Origin: Lunularia cruciata
Taxonomy: Eukaryota; Streptophyta; Marchantiopsida; Lunulariales; Lunulariaceae
Length of the DNA: 64,000 nt
Direction: 5' to 3'
Assembly: GCA_948567375.1 (NCBI GenBank)
Contig: OX419757.1
Span: 2,666,001 to 2,730,000, forward strand
The stretch's first letter is position 1, and each line of letters starts with the position of its first letter. A model generated the notes under the pieces. That model ran no database searches. It had not been told where the DNA came from and saw only the letters and a list, made by a program, of their open reading frames with translations. Position numbers and translations under genes: made by a program. Positions 1-11,620 of this stretch are shown one piece after another.

Positions 1-427
1 CCGCAAGCCTTTTTATTTTGGATTCTTCTTTAGTCCAAGGATAGCCCATGTGAAGGAATCCTTGACTTAGTGGTTGGGTCAAGATAAGATCACATGCTTA
101 GTGGAATATGCCCATGTGAATGGATATTCCTTTCTACTTTTTGACTTTACTTGACTTTTAGCCTAGTAACTTGAGTTACTCCAATAATTAGTAACTTTGG
201 AATGTAACTATTTCACATGTATATAAACAAGGGGTGAGGAAGTACTCATCATCCTTTCATTTGCAACTATCTCTCTCATTGAGTTCTCTAGTGAGCAATG
301 TCTTGAGTCTTGGAGTGTTAGCCTTAGAGGAGTATGATGGAGTTGGGGTTCCTTGCCTTCTTGGTCCATGGTGCGCTACCATAATAGCCATCAGAGGTTC
401 ATCTTGAGTGAAAGACAAGACGGCTCA
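1..427 (+). repeat. 5' LTR of Gypsy-1 (3' part only)
   Basis: This stretch matches the 3' LTR copy ending at 7,553 almost base for base. It starts inside the LTR because the window begins there. A TATATAAA box lies at 220-227. The shared sequence ends with GGCTCA at 422-427, which gives the usual CA terminus. No standard initiator-tRNA-Met primer-binding site follows directly. Confidence 0.9.
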
Positions 428-1342
428 CATTTTTGATTCTGTTACCTGGACCTCTCTAGAAGGCAAGATAATGTTCCGTGTTCAATTTTACATTAGGCAT
501 AAGGAGGCTATGAGAGCTCACTTGGAGAGAACATTAGGAGAGGAGAGGGCTGAATGTATGTAAGAGAACCAAGATCCATTTGTATATCTTGTAGTTCATT
601 ATGATGTCTTTGAAGTGATTTTGTACATCTTGTACACATGAGAGGATTTGGAGAGATTGTGTGAGGTGGATTGCAGATTTTGGATATTAAAGTGATTTTG
701 GGCAAAATATCAAGTTTGAGATCTGAACTTGAAATTTCTACACATGATATCTTGGGTTGTCCTTTAGTTAGCACACTTAGAATTATTTTGATAACTATTA
801 TGTGCATTGCGCTAGAATTTTTGAAAGTTGATAAGGTAATCTGCTCCCGCAATTGCATGCTCCTTGGAAAATTGTACAGAGTCTGCCATTTCTTCAATTT
901 CTAGTGGATTTATGTGAAACTTTCCAAGAAAGTTCAGTACATTATATCCTATCTGCTGACTTGCAAATTAGAGAGAGATCATTCTTGTGTAGAGAGTTAT
1001 GAGTTTCTGAAGTGAGGGGGATGGTTTTCAGACCAAATCTGAAATATGTGTGTTGAATAGAAAGGTGTCTAGGCCAAATGGCTCAATGAAAAGATCTGAA
1101 ATTTTGCGAGGGACATCCTAGAGTTTTGATCAAGTATGCAAAATTTTAGAGGACTGTCACGTATCGGTTGGGAGATTTAAGTGACATTGTGAGGAAGTGT
1201 CAATTCTACTGAGTGAAGATCTCATGCATGAGGAGTTTGATAGCAACAAATAGTATGTTTGAGTGTTTAGATTCATCTTGGGAACATGGAGGGTCATCAA
1301 GAGTGGAAATTGAGACTATGCAAGGTTCCCTAAGAGTTTGAG

Positions 1343-1759
1343 ATGATTCTAGGGGTAGATTTGAGGAAAAAAGAGTTTACAATAGAATTTGAAGACAATA
1401 TTGAGAGGATCCATAAACCTACACCACTTGGAGGAAAGAGTGAGTCTAAGTGCTTTCTATGTGGAGAGAAGGGACGTAAGCCAATTTCATGTCCATTGAC
1501 CTTTGAGAGCAAGAGATTGAGGGAAAGGAGAGGCTTACTTGACTTGGGTTTTCATGTTGGACGTTCTTCACCAAGATTGGGAGGGAGAAGATCTAAGACC
1601 AAAGAGTTGTGTGAGGTTTGTGGAGTTGAAGGACTTCCAAAAGGACATGAATGTAGTGGAGTAAAATCACTTTTGGAAACTTTGGTGAAGGATCTTGGAG
1701 AGAGTCTTAGTACAGCTACAGAAATACTATCACCTTCATCAGCTAGTTCTCAAGATTAG
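1343..1759 (+). CDS. Additional Cys-rich ORF in the leader of Gypsy-1, ahead of gag
   Basis: This is an uninterrupted 138-codon ORF between the 5' LTR and gag. I do not recognise the protein. It has two Cys clusters: CFLCGEKGRKPISC (C-x2-C-x9-C) near residue 37, and CEVCGVEGLPKGHEC (C-x2-C-x8-H-x-C) near residue 89. Both look able to bind zinc. The C-terminus is Ser-rich. The spacing differs from the retroviral CCHC knuckle, which occurs separately in gag at about 2,834. The ORF is intact while gag and pol beside it are broken. However, other stretches of pol stay open for more than 200 codons, so openness alone does not prove function. It could be an accessory retrotransposon protein, a captured host zinc-finger fragment, or chance. 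Confidence 0.45.
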   Translation: MILGVDLRKKEFTIEFEDNIERIHKPTPLGGKSESKCFLCGEKGRKPISCPLTFESKRLRERRGLLDLGFHVGRSSPRLGGRRSKTKELCEVCGVEGLPKGHECSGVKSLLETLVKDLGESLSTATEILSPSSASSQD

Positions 1760-1989
1760 TGATAGAGATCATCTTTCAACTTGTGGATAAACTATCCATG
1801 AGAGTTAGATTAATATGCACTCTAGGATTTGATGTTGCTATAGAAATCTTGGAGCAACCTAAACCTTTTGTGTTCCCTAGGGTGGATTATTCCCAAATGG
1901 TGTTAGTCATATATATACTCTATTAGTTATAGAGTGAGAGAAAGAAAAGAAAAAAAATTGAGAGAAAAGAAAGATAGTGAGGGGTTAAG

Positions 1990-3046
1990 ATGGGGAAAAT
2001 TCCGGCTTTCTTTGGCAAGGATGGAGAAGATGTGGAGGCCTTTATGAGAGACTTCAAGAGAGCTTGCATAAGAAACAATAAGAGGAGGAAGAATGAGTGG
2101 GCCTCATTATTACCAGATTTCTTTGAAGATACAACACTTACATGGTATGAGTCAAAATACCAAAAGAGAGAGGAGAGATGGGGAAGAAGAGTCTTGGGAG
2201 AGTTTGACTTCAGCACTCATTGAGAACTTTCTTCCAGATGAGAGTTATGAGAGATTGATGAGTGAGGTTACCTCTCTCAAACAAGGAGATGGAGAGAAAG
2301 TGAGAGTCTATGTGGAAAGAGTGGAAAAGTTAGAGTCCAGATTTTGCATAGTGTTGAGGAAGGGTGGGGATGATTTGGAGACTACAATGATTGGCATAGG
2401 GGCCATGCTCACCAAGAATTTTGTAGGAGGGTTGAGACCACAAATTAGAAGCAAGGTGAGATATGAGAAACCTTCTTCCAAGGTTGAAGCTATCAAGATT
2501 GCAATTTGTATGGAGGAGAGTTTGGAAGGGGATGAGAGTGATTTGGTGGTGAAGGAGGTTGTGCATCCTCCTCAAGGCTACAAGTATGGTGAAAATTCTG
2601 ATACTTGGGTGGAAAGGGTTGCACCACAAGTAGTAATTGCTACAGTTCTTGCACCTCCACCAAAGGATCCACTTCAAACCATCACAGAACAACTTGCAGA
2701 TCTCAAGATCAATGTGGTGCAACTATGGGGGAAGAGAGAGGTGGATCAAAATGTAGGGAGAGAGCCTAGGAGTTATGGAAACTATCCATATAGAGGAGGC
2801 CAACCAACCAAAAATTTCAATGATAGAAATTGTTTTGGTTGTGGAGGAAGAGGCCATATCCAAAGGAATTGCCCAAATTCTACTTACCATGGAGGAAGGA
2901 GTTATGAGAGAGCCAATAGAGTGAAAGAGGGAGGTAGTGAAACCCAAGTGGCTCCTAATCTAAACAAAGGTAAGGGGATAGAATCCATAGATGTGGTTGA
3001 GAGCAAGTATGAGAAGGGAGAGTGCTCAAACTCCAAAGGGTCTTAA
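1990..3046 (+). pseudogene. gag: gag of Gypsy-1 (frameshifted)
   Basis: Reading starts at 1,990 (MGKIPAFFGKDGEDVEAF) and runs into a stop at 2,221. The continuation is one frame over (ESLTSALIENFLPDESYERL and onward to 3,046), so one indel lies at about 2,170-2,195. The start resembles the N-terminus of plant Gypsy gag (a small globular start followed by a WYE segment). A canonical CCHC zinc knuckle, CFGCGGRGHIQRNC, lies near 2,834. This protein would package the element RNA. The pol frame overlaps the end of gag, which is normal for such elements. Confidence 0.88.
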
Positions 3047-4120
3047 TTTGGAGCTTTTGGCACAAGAGAAGAAGAGAGCTCGTATTGCAAAGGATGTTCA
3101 CTCTTCTCAAGGATTTACTCCAAGCAAGGATACTCCTATGTCTATTAGGAGCACTTGCACATCAACACCATCAAAAACAAAGAATCCAAGGAAGAAGTTG
3201 AGGATAGAGGATTTCTTGATTTCAAAGCAACAATGGAATTACAATGTGTTGGAGGATGTTGGTAGTCACAAGGCTAACATCATAGTGGGCCAATTGATTG
3301 CTTTGAACCCTACCTTGAGAAAAGAGCTTAGAGGTGGTTTGAGTTCTACAAGGAGAAAAAGGAAGGAGAAGGCAAAAGCTCCAGTATCAATGAGGATGGT
3401 CAATGCAAAGCCAGCACCATGGGAGGTTTGTGAATATGCCTCCAAGATCGATGTGAGAGTTAATGGTCACAACATCAAGGATGCATTGGTTGATGGAGGA
3501 TCAGCAGTAAATGCCATGTCAGAAAGGTAGATGAAGAAGTTTGGTATGATATCCTCAAGACCTTCAACATTTGTGGTGAGCATGGCAAACAAGCAACAAG
3601 TTCAACCAGTAGGGGTGATGGATAAGGTGGTAGTTTAAGTTATGGGAGTTCAAAATCTCATGACTTTCCAAGTCTTGAAGGATTCAAGCTATGACTTACT
3701 TCTTAGGAGGCCATGGTTGAGAGTAGCATGCACAACTGATCGATGGCACAAAGGGTACTTGAGGATTGGTCCATCAAACCATAGAGTCATAGTTCATGTG
3801 ACTAACACCACCAATAATTCACATTCACATACACCATCTTCTGATTATTGGGAATCAGATTTTGAAGAAGGAGCTTCAGGTGTGGACACAAGCATGGAAG
3901 AGGATACTTCCACGGAGGAAGATGAATTTGAATCTGGTTCAGATGTGTATCCTTTGTGTGCTATGGATTTTGCACCTAAGCCAAAGGTTTTGAAGGACCC
4001 AGATAAATCACCATTGACACTTGAGGAGGTAGAGAGAAGGTTATCTACCCTCAAGTATGGTCTAAATGTTACCAAGGAGGAGAAGGTGAGATTTGAGGAG
4101 ATTTTCTGCAAGTTCATCCA
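2991..4120 (+). pseudogene. pol: Protease and linker region of Gypsy-1 pol
   Basis: The protease active-site segment ALVDGGSAVNAM lies near 3,484-3,520. It is followed by a stop at 3,528 and continues (MKKFGMISS...) to another stop near 3,636. The next open stretch, 3,642-4,259, carries the protease C-terminal pattern YDLLLRRPWL (family form: D-x-L-L-G-R-P-W-L), then an acidic Ser/Glu linker (EEDTSTEEDEFESGSD), then the approach to RT. The DGG variant of the usual DSG/DTG triad occurs in some plant Gypsy families. At least two in-frame stops make it non-functional. Confidence 0.85.
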
Positions 4121-5440
4121 TGTGTTTTCTTCTAGTTACAAGGATTTAAAGGAAGTCACCTTGGAGGAGCACAAGATAGAGGTGGAGTCACATGCAAGAC
4201 CAATCCGCCAAACGCAACATTGCATTAGCCCACCAATATCTTTGGTTGTGAAGGAGTAGATTGATAAGCTCAAGGAAGCTGGATGTATCTTTGAGGTGGA
4301 GAATTCAGAATGGGTGTCTCCAACTGTGATTGTGAAGAAAAAAGAATGGCAAGCTTTGAGTATGTGTGGATTACAAGAAGCTCAATGTTGTTACCAAGAA
4401 GGACTACTACCCATTGTCATTCATTGATGAGATCTTGGAGGAGGTTGCAGGTCATGAGAGGTATAGTTTTGGAGATGGTTATAGTGGATATAGCTAAATC
4501 AAGATTGCACCAGAGCATCAACAACTCACCACACTCACCACACCTTGGGGAACTTACGCTTTCAAGGTCATGCCTTTTGGACTTTGCAATGCTCCAGCCA
4601 CATTCCAATGGTTCATGAACAAGGTATTTGAATCTTTCATTGGGAAATTTGTGAAAGACTTCATTGATGACTTTTGTGTCTATGGGAGCAAGGAGGAGCA
4701 CTTTGAGCAACTAATCAAGGTCTTGCAATGCTTGGATGAGGCAAATGCATCACTCAACCCAGAGAAGTGCATTTTTGGATGTGAAGAAGGTCTACTTTTG
4801 GGGCACATCATCTCCAAGGATGGAATAGCAGTTGATCTTGAGAAGGTGAGGAAAATCTCAGACCTTCCATTCCCTTCAAGCTTGATAGAGTTACGCCAAT
4901 TCTTGAGGATGCTTGGGTATTATAGGAGGTTCATCTTCTCATTTTCCAACAAGGCTTATGCATTGACCATCTACATGAAGAAGGGTGTAGATTACATGGT
5001 GATTTTGGAGGACAAGGAGGCTCTTAAAGCTTTTGAGGAGCTCAAGCAATCTCTTGTTGTAGCTCTAATTCTTGCTAAACCTTATTGGAGTGAGCCTTTC
5101 ATCCTCTACACTAATGCTTCTTATGTAGCTACAAGATGCACTCTTAGTCAATTAGACCAAGATGGGCATGATCATCCAATAGCTTATGCTAGTAGGTAGA
5201 TGGTTTCACCAAAAAAGAACTACTCTGTCATAAAGAGAGAAGGGTTGGCAATGATCTTTGGTCTCAAGAAGTTTAGACACTACTTGATTGTAGTGAAAGC
5301 CACCATTCTCATGGATCACAAGGCTTTGAAGTACATCTTCAACAAGCCTAATGTTAAAGGAAGACTAGCAAGGTGGATGATACTCTTGTCTGAGTATGAC
5401 TACACCATTGAGGATAGGCCAAGAAAGAAATATGCATAAG
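4121..5440 (+). pseudogene. pol: Reverse transcriptase and RNase H of Gypsy-1 pol
   Basis: The RT start (EEHKIEVESHARPIRQ, then PPISLVVKE) is followed by several frameshifts between 4,260 and 4,560. From 4,570 the frame is open, with MPFGLCNAPATFQ and the catalytic FIDDFCVYG (YxDD box variant) near 4,657. LLGHIISKDGI and LRQFLRMLGYYRRF are the usual RT thumb and connection motifs. RNase H follows: the expected first Asp in TDAS reads YTNAS (near 5,110), so a catalytic Asp is lost. Later motifs YSVIKREGLAMIFGLKKFRHY and MDHKALKYIF are conserved. A stop at 5,197 splits RNase H. Confidence 0.92.
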
Positions 5441-5445
5441 CTGAT

Positions 5446-6816
5446 TTGTTATCTAGAGCCTATGATCATGATGGAGATGAGCCAGTAGATGATTCCTTCC
5501 TAGATGAGGAGCTCATGACAATCTCAGTCACTCAAAAGGTTCCAATGGAGTACAAGGAGATTGTGGATATTGTGACAAGAGGTAACTATCCAAAAGGGAT
5601 GCATGCTAGGGAGAGGAAGGCCCTTGCAGCAAGATCTAGACCTTACACAATGGTGGAAGATATTCTTTTTCACCAAGGAGTAGATGGTCTACTTCAAAGA
5701 GCACTCGGTAAGGAAGAGTCTATCTTACTCATAAAGGAGTTTCATGAACGTTTAGTGTGTGGAGGACACTTTGTAGGAAAGGTGACTGCTTTCAAGATTC
5801 TAGATGCAGGTTACCATTGGAGAGGAATTTTCAAGGATTGTCTTGATTATTGCAAAACTTGTCATGTTTGTCAAGCTTTTGCTAGAAAGTATACATCCAC
5901 TCCACCACTTAGATCAATTCCATTGCTAGGACCTTTTGAGAAGTGGAAAATTGATTTTGTAGGTCCTCTTAATAGAACCCCAAGGAATAATTGGTATATT
6001 GTGGTAGTTATTGATTATCTTTACCAAGTGGGTTGAGGCTAGACCATTGAGGGACACGAATGAAGATGAAGTGGGTAGATTTATTTATGAACGCATTTCA
6101 CTAGGTTTGGATGCCCTTTGGAGTTGGTTTCTAATAGAGGAGGAGAGTTTACAAGAAGCGTCACTACAGCCATGCTACAACATTTCTCTATCACACATAG
6201 AGTAACTACATCCTATAAGCCAAAATTCCAATGGCTTGGCAGAGAGAACCAATCAGACCTTGTGCATGATGTTGGCCAAAGATGCCAAAATGGAGGGGGT
6301 TAAACATCATTGGGACAAGAGGATTCATGCAGTTTTGTGGGAGTATATGACAACCATGAAGACTTCCACCAAGTATTCTCCATTTCAATTGGTGTATGGT
6401 ATTGATTCTACCTTACCTATTCACTTTGATCTTACTACATTCCAAAGGATTCATAGGAGATTGAAGAAGGCACAAGGAGGTGATGCAGCGAAGTCAAGGA
6501 AGGATCTACTCATGGGGTTGGAAGAGGCAAGAGCAGTTGCTATGGTTCAAGTATAGCAAGCCCAAAGGAAACAAAAAGAGAGCTATGACAAGAGACAAGG
6601 CAAGAAGAAGGTGGAATCTTTCAAACAAGGTGATTGGGAAATGTTGTTTGATTCTATTCAATTCAAGAGAGTGCAAAAGAAGTTTTTGCCTAAGTACTTT
6701 AGACCTTTCATAGTGGAGAAGGTGTGAGTCAATTACACCTATGATCTCAAGGAGTTGGGAGGAAGACAATTTGATAGGATTAACCATGATAAGTTGAAGA
6801 TATACCATAGAAGGTA
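5446..6816 (+). pseudogene. pol: Integrase of Gypsy-1 pol
   Basis: The N-terminal HHCC zinc domain is intact (HERLVCGGHF, then CKTCHVCQ, 5,740-5,875), as is the first catalytic Asp (WKIDFVGPLN, about 5,945). The frame shifts near 6,015 and again near 6,110 and 6,230. The second catalytic Asp is replaced (VSNRGGEF where SDRG is expected, about 6,125), while the Glu region MAERTNQTL remains (6,236). The C-terminal part (GIDSTLPI, then KRVQKKFLPKYFRPF) has a stop at 6,553 and another near 6,725. There is no chromodomain. This copy cannot make an active integrase. Confidence 0.9.
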
Positions 6817-6852
6817 GAGAGACCTTCCCTTTGAGGACAAAGTGAAAACTTA

Positions 6853-6866
6853 GTCCGGGGGTAAAT
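6853..6866 (+). promoter_or_regulatory. Polypurine tract of Gypsy-1
   Basis: CCGGGGGTAAA immediately precedes the TGTAACACC start of the 3' LTR. This purine-rich run is the expected plus-strand primer position. Confidence 0.8.
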
Positions 6867-7553
6867 GTAACACCGTTTTGTGCATGTGTGTGGTATTGTG
6901 ATATTTAGCTTGGTATTACATGTACTTGAGAGATATTGTTTATATAGAGATAAAGGATGGTTCTACATTAGTCATGATTAGCTATAGTTAGTCATAACTA
7001 AGATAGAAGGGACCTTACTTTAGAGGAGGTGGAAAAGATGAGCACCACTATTTTGGATTCTAGTGTGTTGACTTGGTATTACTCCTAGGTGTTTGGCTTT
7101 GAGGAAAGAGTTGAGAACTCTTGGACCCACAAGCCTTTTTGTTGTGGATTCTTCTTTAGTCCAAGGATAGCCCATGTGAAGGAATCCTTGACTTAGTGGT
7201 TGGGTCAAGATAAGATCACATGCTTAGTGGAATATGCCTATGTGAATGGATATTCCTTTCTACTTTTTGACTTTACTTGACTTTTAGCCTAGTAACTTGA
7301 GTTACTCCAATAATTAGTAACTTTGGTATATAACTATTTCACATGTATATAAACAAGGGGTGAGGAAGTACTCATCATCCTTTCATTTGCAACTATCTCT
7401 CTCATTGAGTTCTCTAGTGAGCAATGTCTTGAGTCTTGGAGTGTTAGCCTTGGAGGAGTATGATGGAGTTGGGGTTCCTTGCCTTCTTAGTCCATGGTGC
7501 GCTACCATAATAGCCATCAGAAGTTCATCTTGAGTGAGAGAGAGGCCGGCTCA
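6867..7553 (+). repeat. 3' LTR of Gypsy-1, complete (687 bp)
   Basis: It begins TGTAACACC directly after the polypurine tract and ends GGCTCA. A TATATAAA box lies at 7,346-7,353. From about 7,124 it matches the partial 5' LTR at 1-427. Confidence 0.92.
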
Positions 7554-8930
7554 TAGACCAAATTTGCAAGATATATTGTTGCTCCTCATCATCCACTTCA
7601 CAATACAAATCAAGATAGAAATGTGAGACCATCCAATGCTTCTCCTCCATTGTCAACATGTTTAGCCCAAGGTAGAAATGTGCTACAAATATTACAAAGT
7701 ATTGAGGTGGAAAATTTGTCCTTTAGTTAACAATCATCTACCTTGTCTTCTAATAGAAGCACTTTGCTCAATTTACCTTCTCTCATGCAAAAATTAGGTG
7801 GAAGAAGATTGCCTGCTGCATATATTGTTTACTCTAGCTTGAACATTGCCATCTGCATGCCCACAATACTTTGCTTAATTGGGTCCCAATAGGACTCCAC
7901 CTTGTAGCCACTATTGGTTTGTGGAGCAAAGAATGAGTTCCTAATCTCTACGGTCTCTTTTGAAGCTTCACACTTCCAAAAGAAGGTGACTCTGGCTACA
8001 TCTCTAGCTTCCTTCCCCAAGACTAACTTCCAATCTGACTTAGTCCATTGAGTCAAATTCCATCCCTTCTCCATTACTTTAGGGCCTTCCTCACAATTAC
8101 TAGCAGCTATCTCCGCCTTGAAACTTAGGAAAACTCACATTCCACTTCCAGGCCAAGAATGTAATATAAAGTCTACTCAAGAGTTTGATTCATGCTACTA
8201 CATCTAATTGCCAAATTGCAAGACTCCTTACTGCAAGTGAGTTCTTCTTGCTCTTCCTTGCCATTATTTGCTCACAAGTTCTTTGGAGTCGGAAGACTAT
8301 GTCCTCTCTTGGACACAACACTCTAAGGCTTTCTAGGTTTTGGAAAATTTCACTCTCAATTGGCCTTGTGACTCGTATTCTTGCATGACAACTACTCAAA
8401 GGAACATGATATCTTCTTGACATGTTTGATACCCCTTGGTGCAGTCTTAATTTTATAGTGCTTTGAGACACAATCATTCTTTAGCCAATTTTGAAATCAA
8501 CTCTCACTTCTTTTGCATGTTTGGTTCCTATCACTCTCAAAGCATTCTTCTCCTACCTTAGCCGTTTCTTTAACTGTTCTTTCTTGGCTGGCCTGCCCCA
8601 AAGGAAAGTTGTTACAAATTCTTCATACAACTGTTGAGCTTCCTACTCCAAAGATGCCCTTCTTTGGATGGTTCCTTTGTAGGCTCCCTTTGAGTACTTC
8701 CCCTTCTGACCCAAAGTTTACTTCTTCATTTTACTCTGCAGATACATGAGTCCATTCTTTTTTTCTTCCTTTGGCTGCAATTCAGCTTCCACATTGCACT
8801 TCTTCTTAAAAACTCATCAAAACAAAAAGTGTCGGTATCACATTCTTTCAAAAAAAACAAATTACATAAACCAGAACCATGCAATCTTCTTCCAGCTTGT
8901 ACATGAGCAGAAGATGGTTAGCTAGGCTAG
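7554..8930. other. Degenerate sequence between elements, no supported gene
   Basis: Short open stretches occur on the minus strand at 8,074-7,829 and 8,477-8,190, but none extends or shows a recognisable domain. The opposite strand is equally fragmented. I treat it as old transposon or pseudogene debris into which Gypsy-1 inserted. Confidence 0.5.
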
Positions 8931-10760
8931 GATGTTTTGTGAGCAAGTCATTGAGCTCTTGGAGGACATGATAGAAGGTTCTACCACCATTATGGCCTCC
9001 TTCATCATCCTACTTCTACATTGGTATGTACTTATTGATGGACAAGGAGAATGAGAAGCTCCCATCCCACCTACATCATCTAGCTTACTTCAATGTAGAC
9101 CTTGACTTGCACTAGGAGATCATCAAATACCACAAGATGGATGAAGAATATACCTAAACTGGGAAGTTTGTGCTAGTGGTGGAGACATAAACCTCCATTA
9201 AAATTTGACAAAAGACTTTGGTGGCCCATGCAAGAAGTCAAGCTTCTAAGAAGAAAAAATGACCTCACAATAAGAAATCTTTGTCAAAGAATAGTGGGAG
9301 TAAAATGGCATCATATGAGTAGATTTAGGAAGGATGTCCATCACAAGGACAAGAGGTGGAAAAAAAGAAGTTTTTGGGGTTGCTCAAAGTAAAAAGTTGG
9401 GTAGTGAGGAGTCCCTAAAAAAAATCTCATCTCCCATATTGGACAAAGACAAAGTAGGACCAAACAGCAAGGCACAATTGTTGCTCCCACTTGATGAAAA
9501 CAAAATTCATCCAATAGGTAAGGAGAAGAAGACAACTACGGAATCCCTCTCCCCAACTATAGCTCCATTCTTCACTTTGGGGAAAACTTAATGCTAAAAG
9601 AAAAATAGAGGACAAAACAAACCCGCCCAATGGTAGATGTTGTCAAGGGCACTAACAATAATGAGACAGAGACATCTTGCCAAAGTCTGACAAAACCTGA
9701 AAGACAAATCCCATTATACTAATGTGTGAAAGACAAGCAAACAAGGATGATATCATCACCAATAGCACACCTTCAACCAATGATAACAAGGCAGAAAAAG
9801 AATAAGGAAGCAGCCTTGGGTCAGAAGGCAAAAGAGGTGATTGTTTTGAGCTAGGATGAGAATCCTACACCTAAAACAAGACATCCCTACAAAGATAACT
9901 AGGCAAGGATGGCAATTCTCTACTTTGGCTTATGGCAGCCTACACCATTCATACCACAAAATTGGTAATGGAAGCATTAGATGAGCCTTTGCCAATATAT
10001 TAGAAGTTGGATCCAAAGTTAAAGGAACCAACAGCCCTCATCCACCACTTACATCACTTGGATTAAACCTAAACAAACAAGAAGGACAAGGAAAGTGAGA
10101 AGCACCTTGAGGAGTTCTAATGGAAGGAACTAAAATGGTAGGAGGAGTATGACACGCTGATCCATGGCTTCAAGAAGGAGGTTGATAATTATAGCTTGCA
10201 GGTATTCTACCAAAGAACTCAAGAGATACAAATGAGGAAGATGAACTTGAAGCAAGCTAGAAGTAGCCCAAGTGAAGGCAAAGGCAATGGAGATCTAATA
10301 TGACAACTTGAAGCAACTAATGGACCTATGCATCTCCAACCTATCTACTAGCCTCAAATGACAACAAGAGAAGGTGTTGGAGCAAGACAAGCGGATTTGT
10401 CAAGAGATGGCAAATTAATTGAGCACCAAACAAACAAAATTGGAGAGCAAATGACCAGGGCTACGTACCACTATTGGTCATATGACCACTTAGCTACTTA
10501 GTCAATTGTAAGGCCAACAAGACCTCCCAATGAACAAGGTAAATTATTTGTGAACTCCAAGTAATGTGTTGGAGAGGAAGATATACTCAAACAAGTTTGG
10601 GGTTGTCAACTCAAATCAACAAGTAACTCAAATTATTGTCTACAAAACTCCAAAGCCACACTAATGCCAAGTTTGAAGAGACTCGGTCCAGCTTTGAACA
10701 AATTGTGGAAGACTATCAAAAGGAGCTTTAGGACCTTGTTCATATCTACAAGGGAGTTGA
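8931..10760 (+). pseudogene. Lys/Glu-rich gag-like coding remnant, copy 1
   Basis: The plus strand is full of Lys, Glu and Gln codons in short open runs broken by stops. An example is the 85-codon run at 9,334-9,591, which is Lys-rich and begins MSITRTRGGKKEVFG. The style (hydrophilic, coiled-coil-like, no enzymatic motif) is shared with 35,900-37,500 and 47,500-50,420, and each lies just upstream of an LTR-like sequence starting TTGTAG. My inference is that these are gag-like regions of one non-autonomous LTR retrotransposon family. No domain name can be given. Confidence 0.4.
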
Positions 10761-10828
10761 TAGTTTGGCCCAAGTATCAATTTCCCCTCTTACCAAGGAA
10801 TAAAGATTGGAGTTTTTTCTTATGAAAG

Positions 10829-11620
10829 ATAGTTGTAGTCCTTTTTGTTGTCTAACAAGGAGATATAATTTCATACATATTGCTAACATCTTTGTTTTTG
10901 TAGCCTTAAGAATTTCATAGATGTATATAGTTTGTAAATAGGTATCCAAGCTGACCAATGCATAGTATTAGTTTCTTAGTGCTAGATAGATGACTCTTGA
11001 TTGGGTTGATTACAACTGCAGCTACTTACTATTAGGTTTAGGTTTAGGTTTAGGGTTAGGATAAGATATGATCAAGATTGAGCAATTTTGATATACTTAG
11101 AATTTCAATCCATTGTAGCCATTGGATCTTTCCGTGGCCAAGTAGGAAATATATAAAAGGCTTAGGCCTAATGTTCACTTGGTCTATTTGGTGCATTCTT
11201 CTTTGGCAAGTAAATAAAAATTTTATACCATCAAGACTCATAAGTTGGTGTATGTGTATTAGTCTGCCCTCTATATGAAGGATTGCATGCCCAACTGATG
11301 TAGGAGTGACAAAATCCTGAGGCACAAGCTCAAGGATTGGAGTGCAATGGCACATTCATGTGGAACTAGAGTGTAGCTCTTTAGGAGTTTGATCCAAGTC
11401 AAGAACAATACAAAACCAGGTCCATAGAGCCATGGAGCCTTGTCAAGTAGCACTCTCAATTAAGATTGAGCAGCTCAAATCATTTTTGACTCCCATCACC
11501 TTGTGCCTTTTGGAAAGGATGGAACATGGTGTGAAGGTCTTAGTCTTTAGAGTGACGTAAATTCTTGAATGTAATCTAACTCTTTCATCCTCTTTAACCC
11601 TAAAGTCTTCCATCCAATTT
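10829..11620 (+). repeat. LTR-like sequence of the Lys/Glu-ORF family, copy 1
   Basis: It starts around TTGTAGTCC, similar in position and sequence to 50,477 (TTGTAGACATTC). It contains the shared string TTGTGCCTTTTGGAAAGG near 11,502, also present near 51,787. The similarity is patchy, so ends are approximate. Confidence 0.4.
11031..11060 (+). repeat. Interstitial telomere-like tract
   Basis: Five successive TTAGG/TTTAGG/TTTAGGG units occur head to tail. TTTAGGG is the standard land-plant telomere repeat. The tract is only about 30 bp and lies inside transposon debris, so it is not a chromosome end. Confidence 0.85.

Larger units (their letters stand above)
1..7553 (+). mobile_element. Gypsy-1: Ty3/Gypsy LTR retrotransposon, 5' end cut by window edge
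   Basis: The order is LTR, long leader, gag, protease, RT, RNase H, integrase, polypurine tract, LTR, all on the plus strand. This is the Ty3/Gypsy order, with integrase last. No chromodomain follows the integrase, so it is not a typical chromovirus. The protease has an LVDGGSAVN active site, as in some non-chromoviral plant Gypsy lineages. gag and pol carry several frameshifts and in-frame stops, so the copy is not autonomous. By hand count the overlapping parts of the two LTRs differ at about 13 of 427 positions (about 3%), so the insertion is fairly young despite the lesions. The 5' target-site duplication lies outside the window and cannot be checked. Confidence 0.93.

Noticed and set aside
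7829-8750. Weak resemblance of minus-strand patches (LYEEFV, EQIMARKSKKN) to a plant splicing-factor protein
   Set aside because: Two very short patches in different broken frames are not enough; a profile search would be needed.
11031-11060. Chromosome end
   Set aside because: The telomere-like tract is about 30 bp and is flanked by transposon sequence on both sides.
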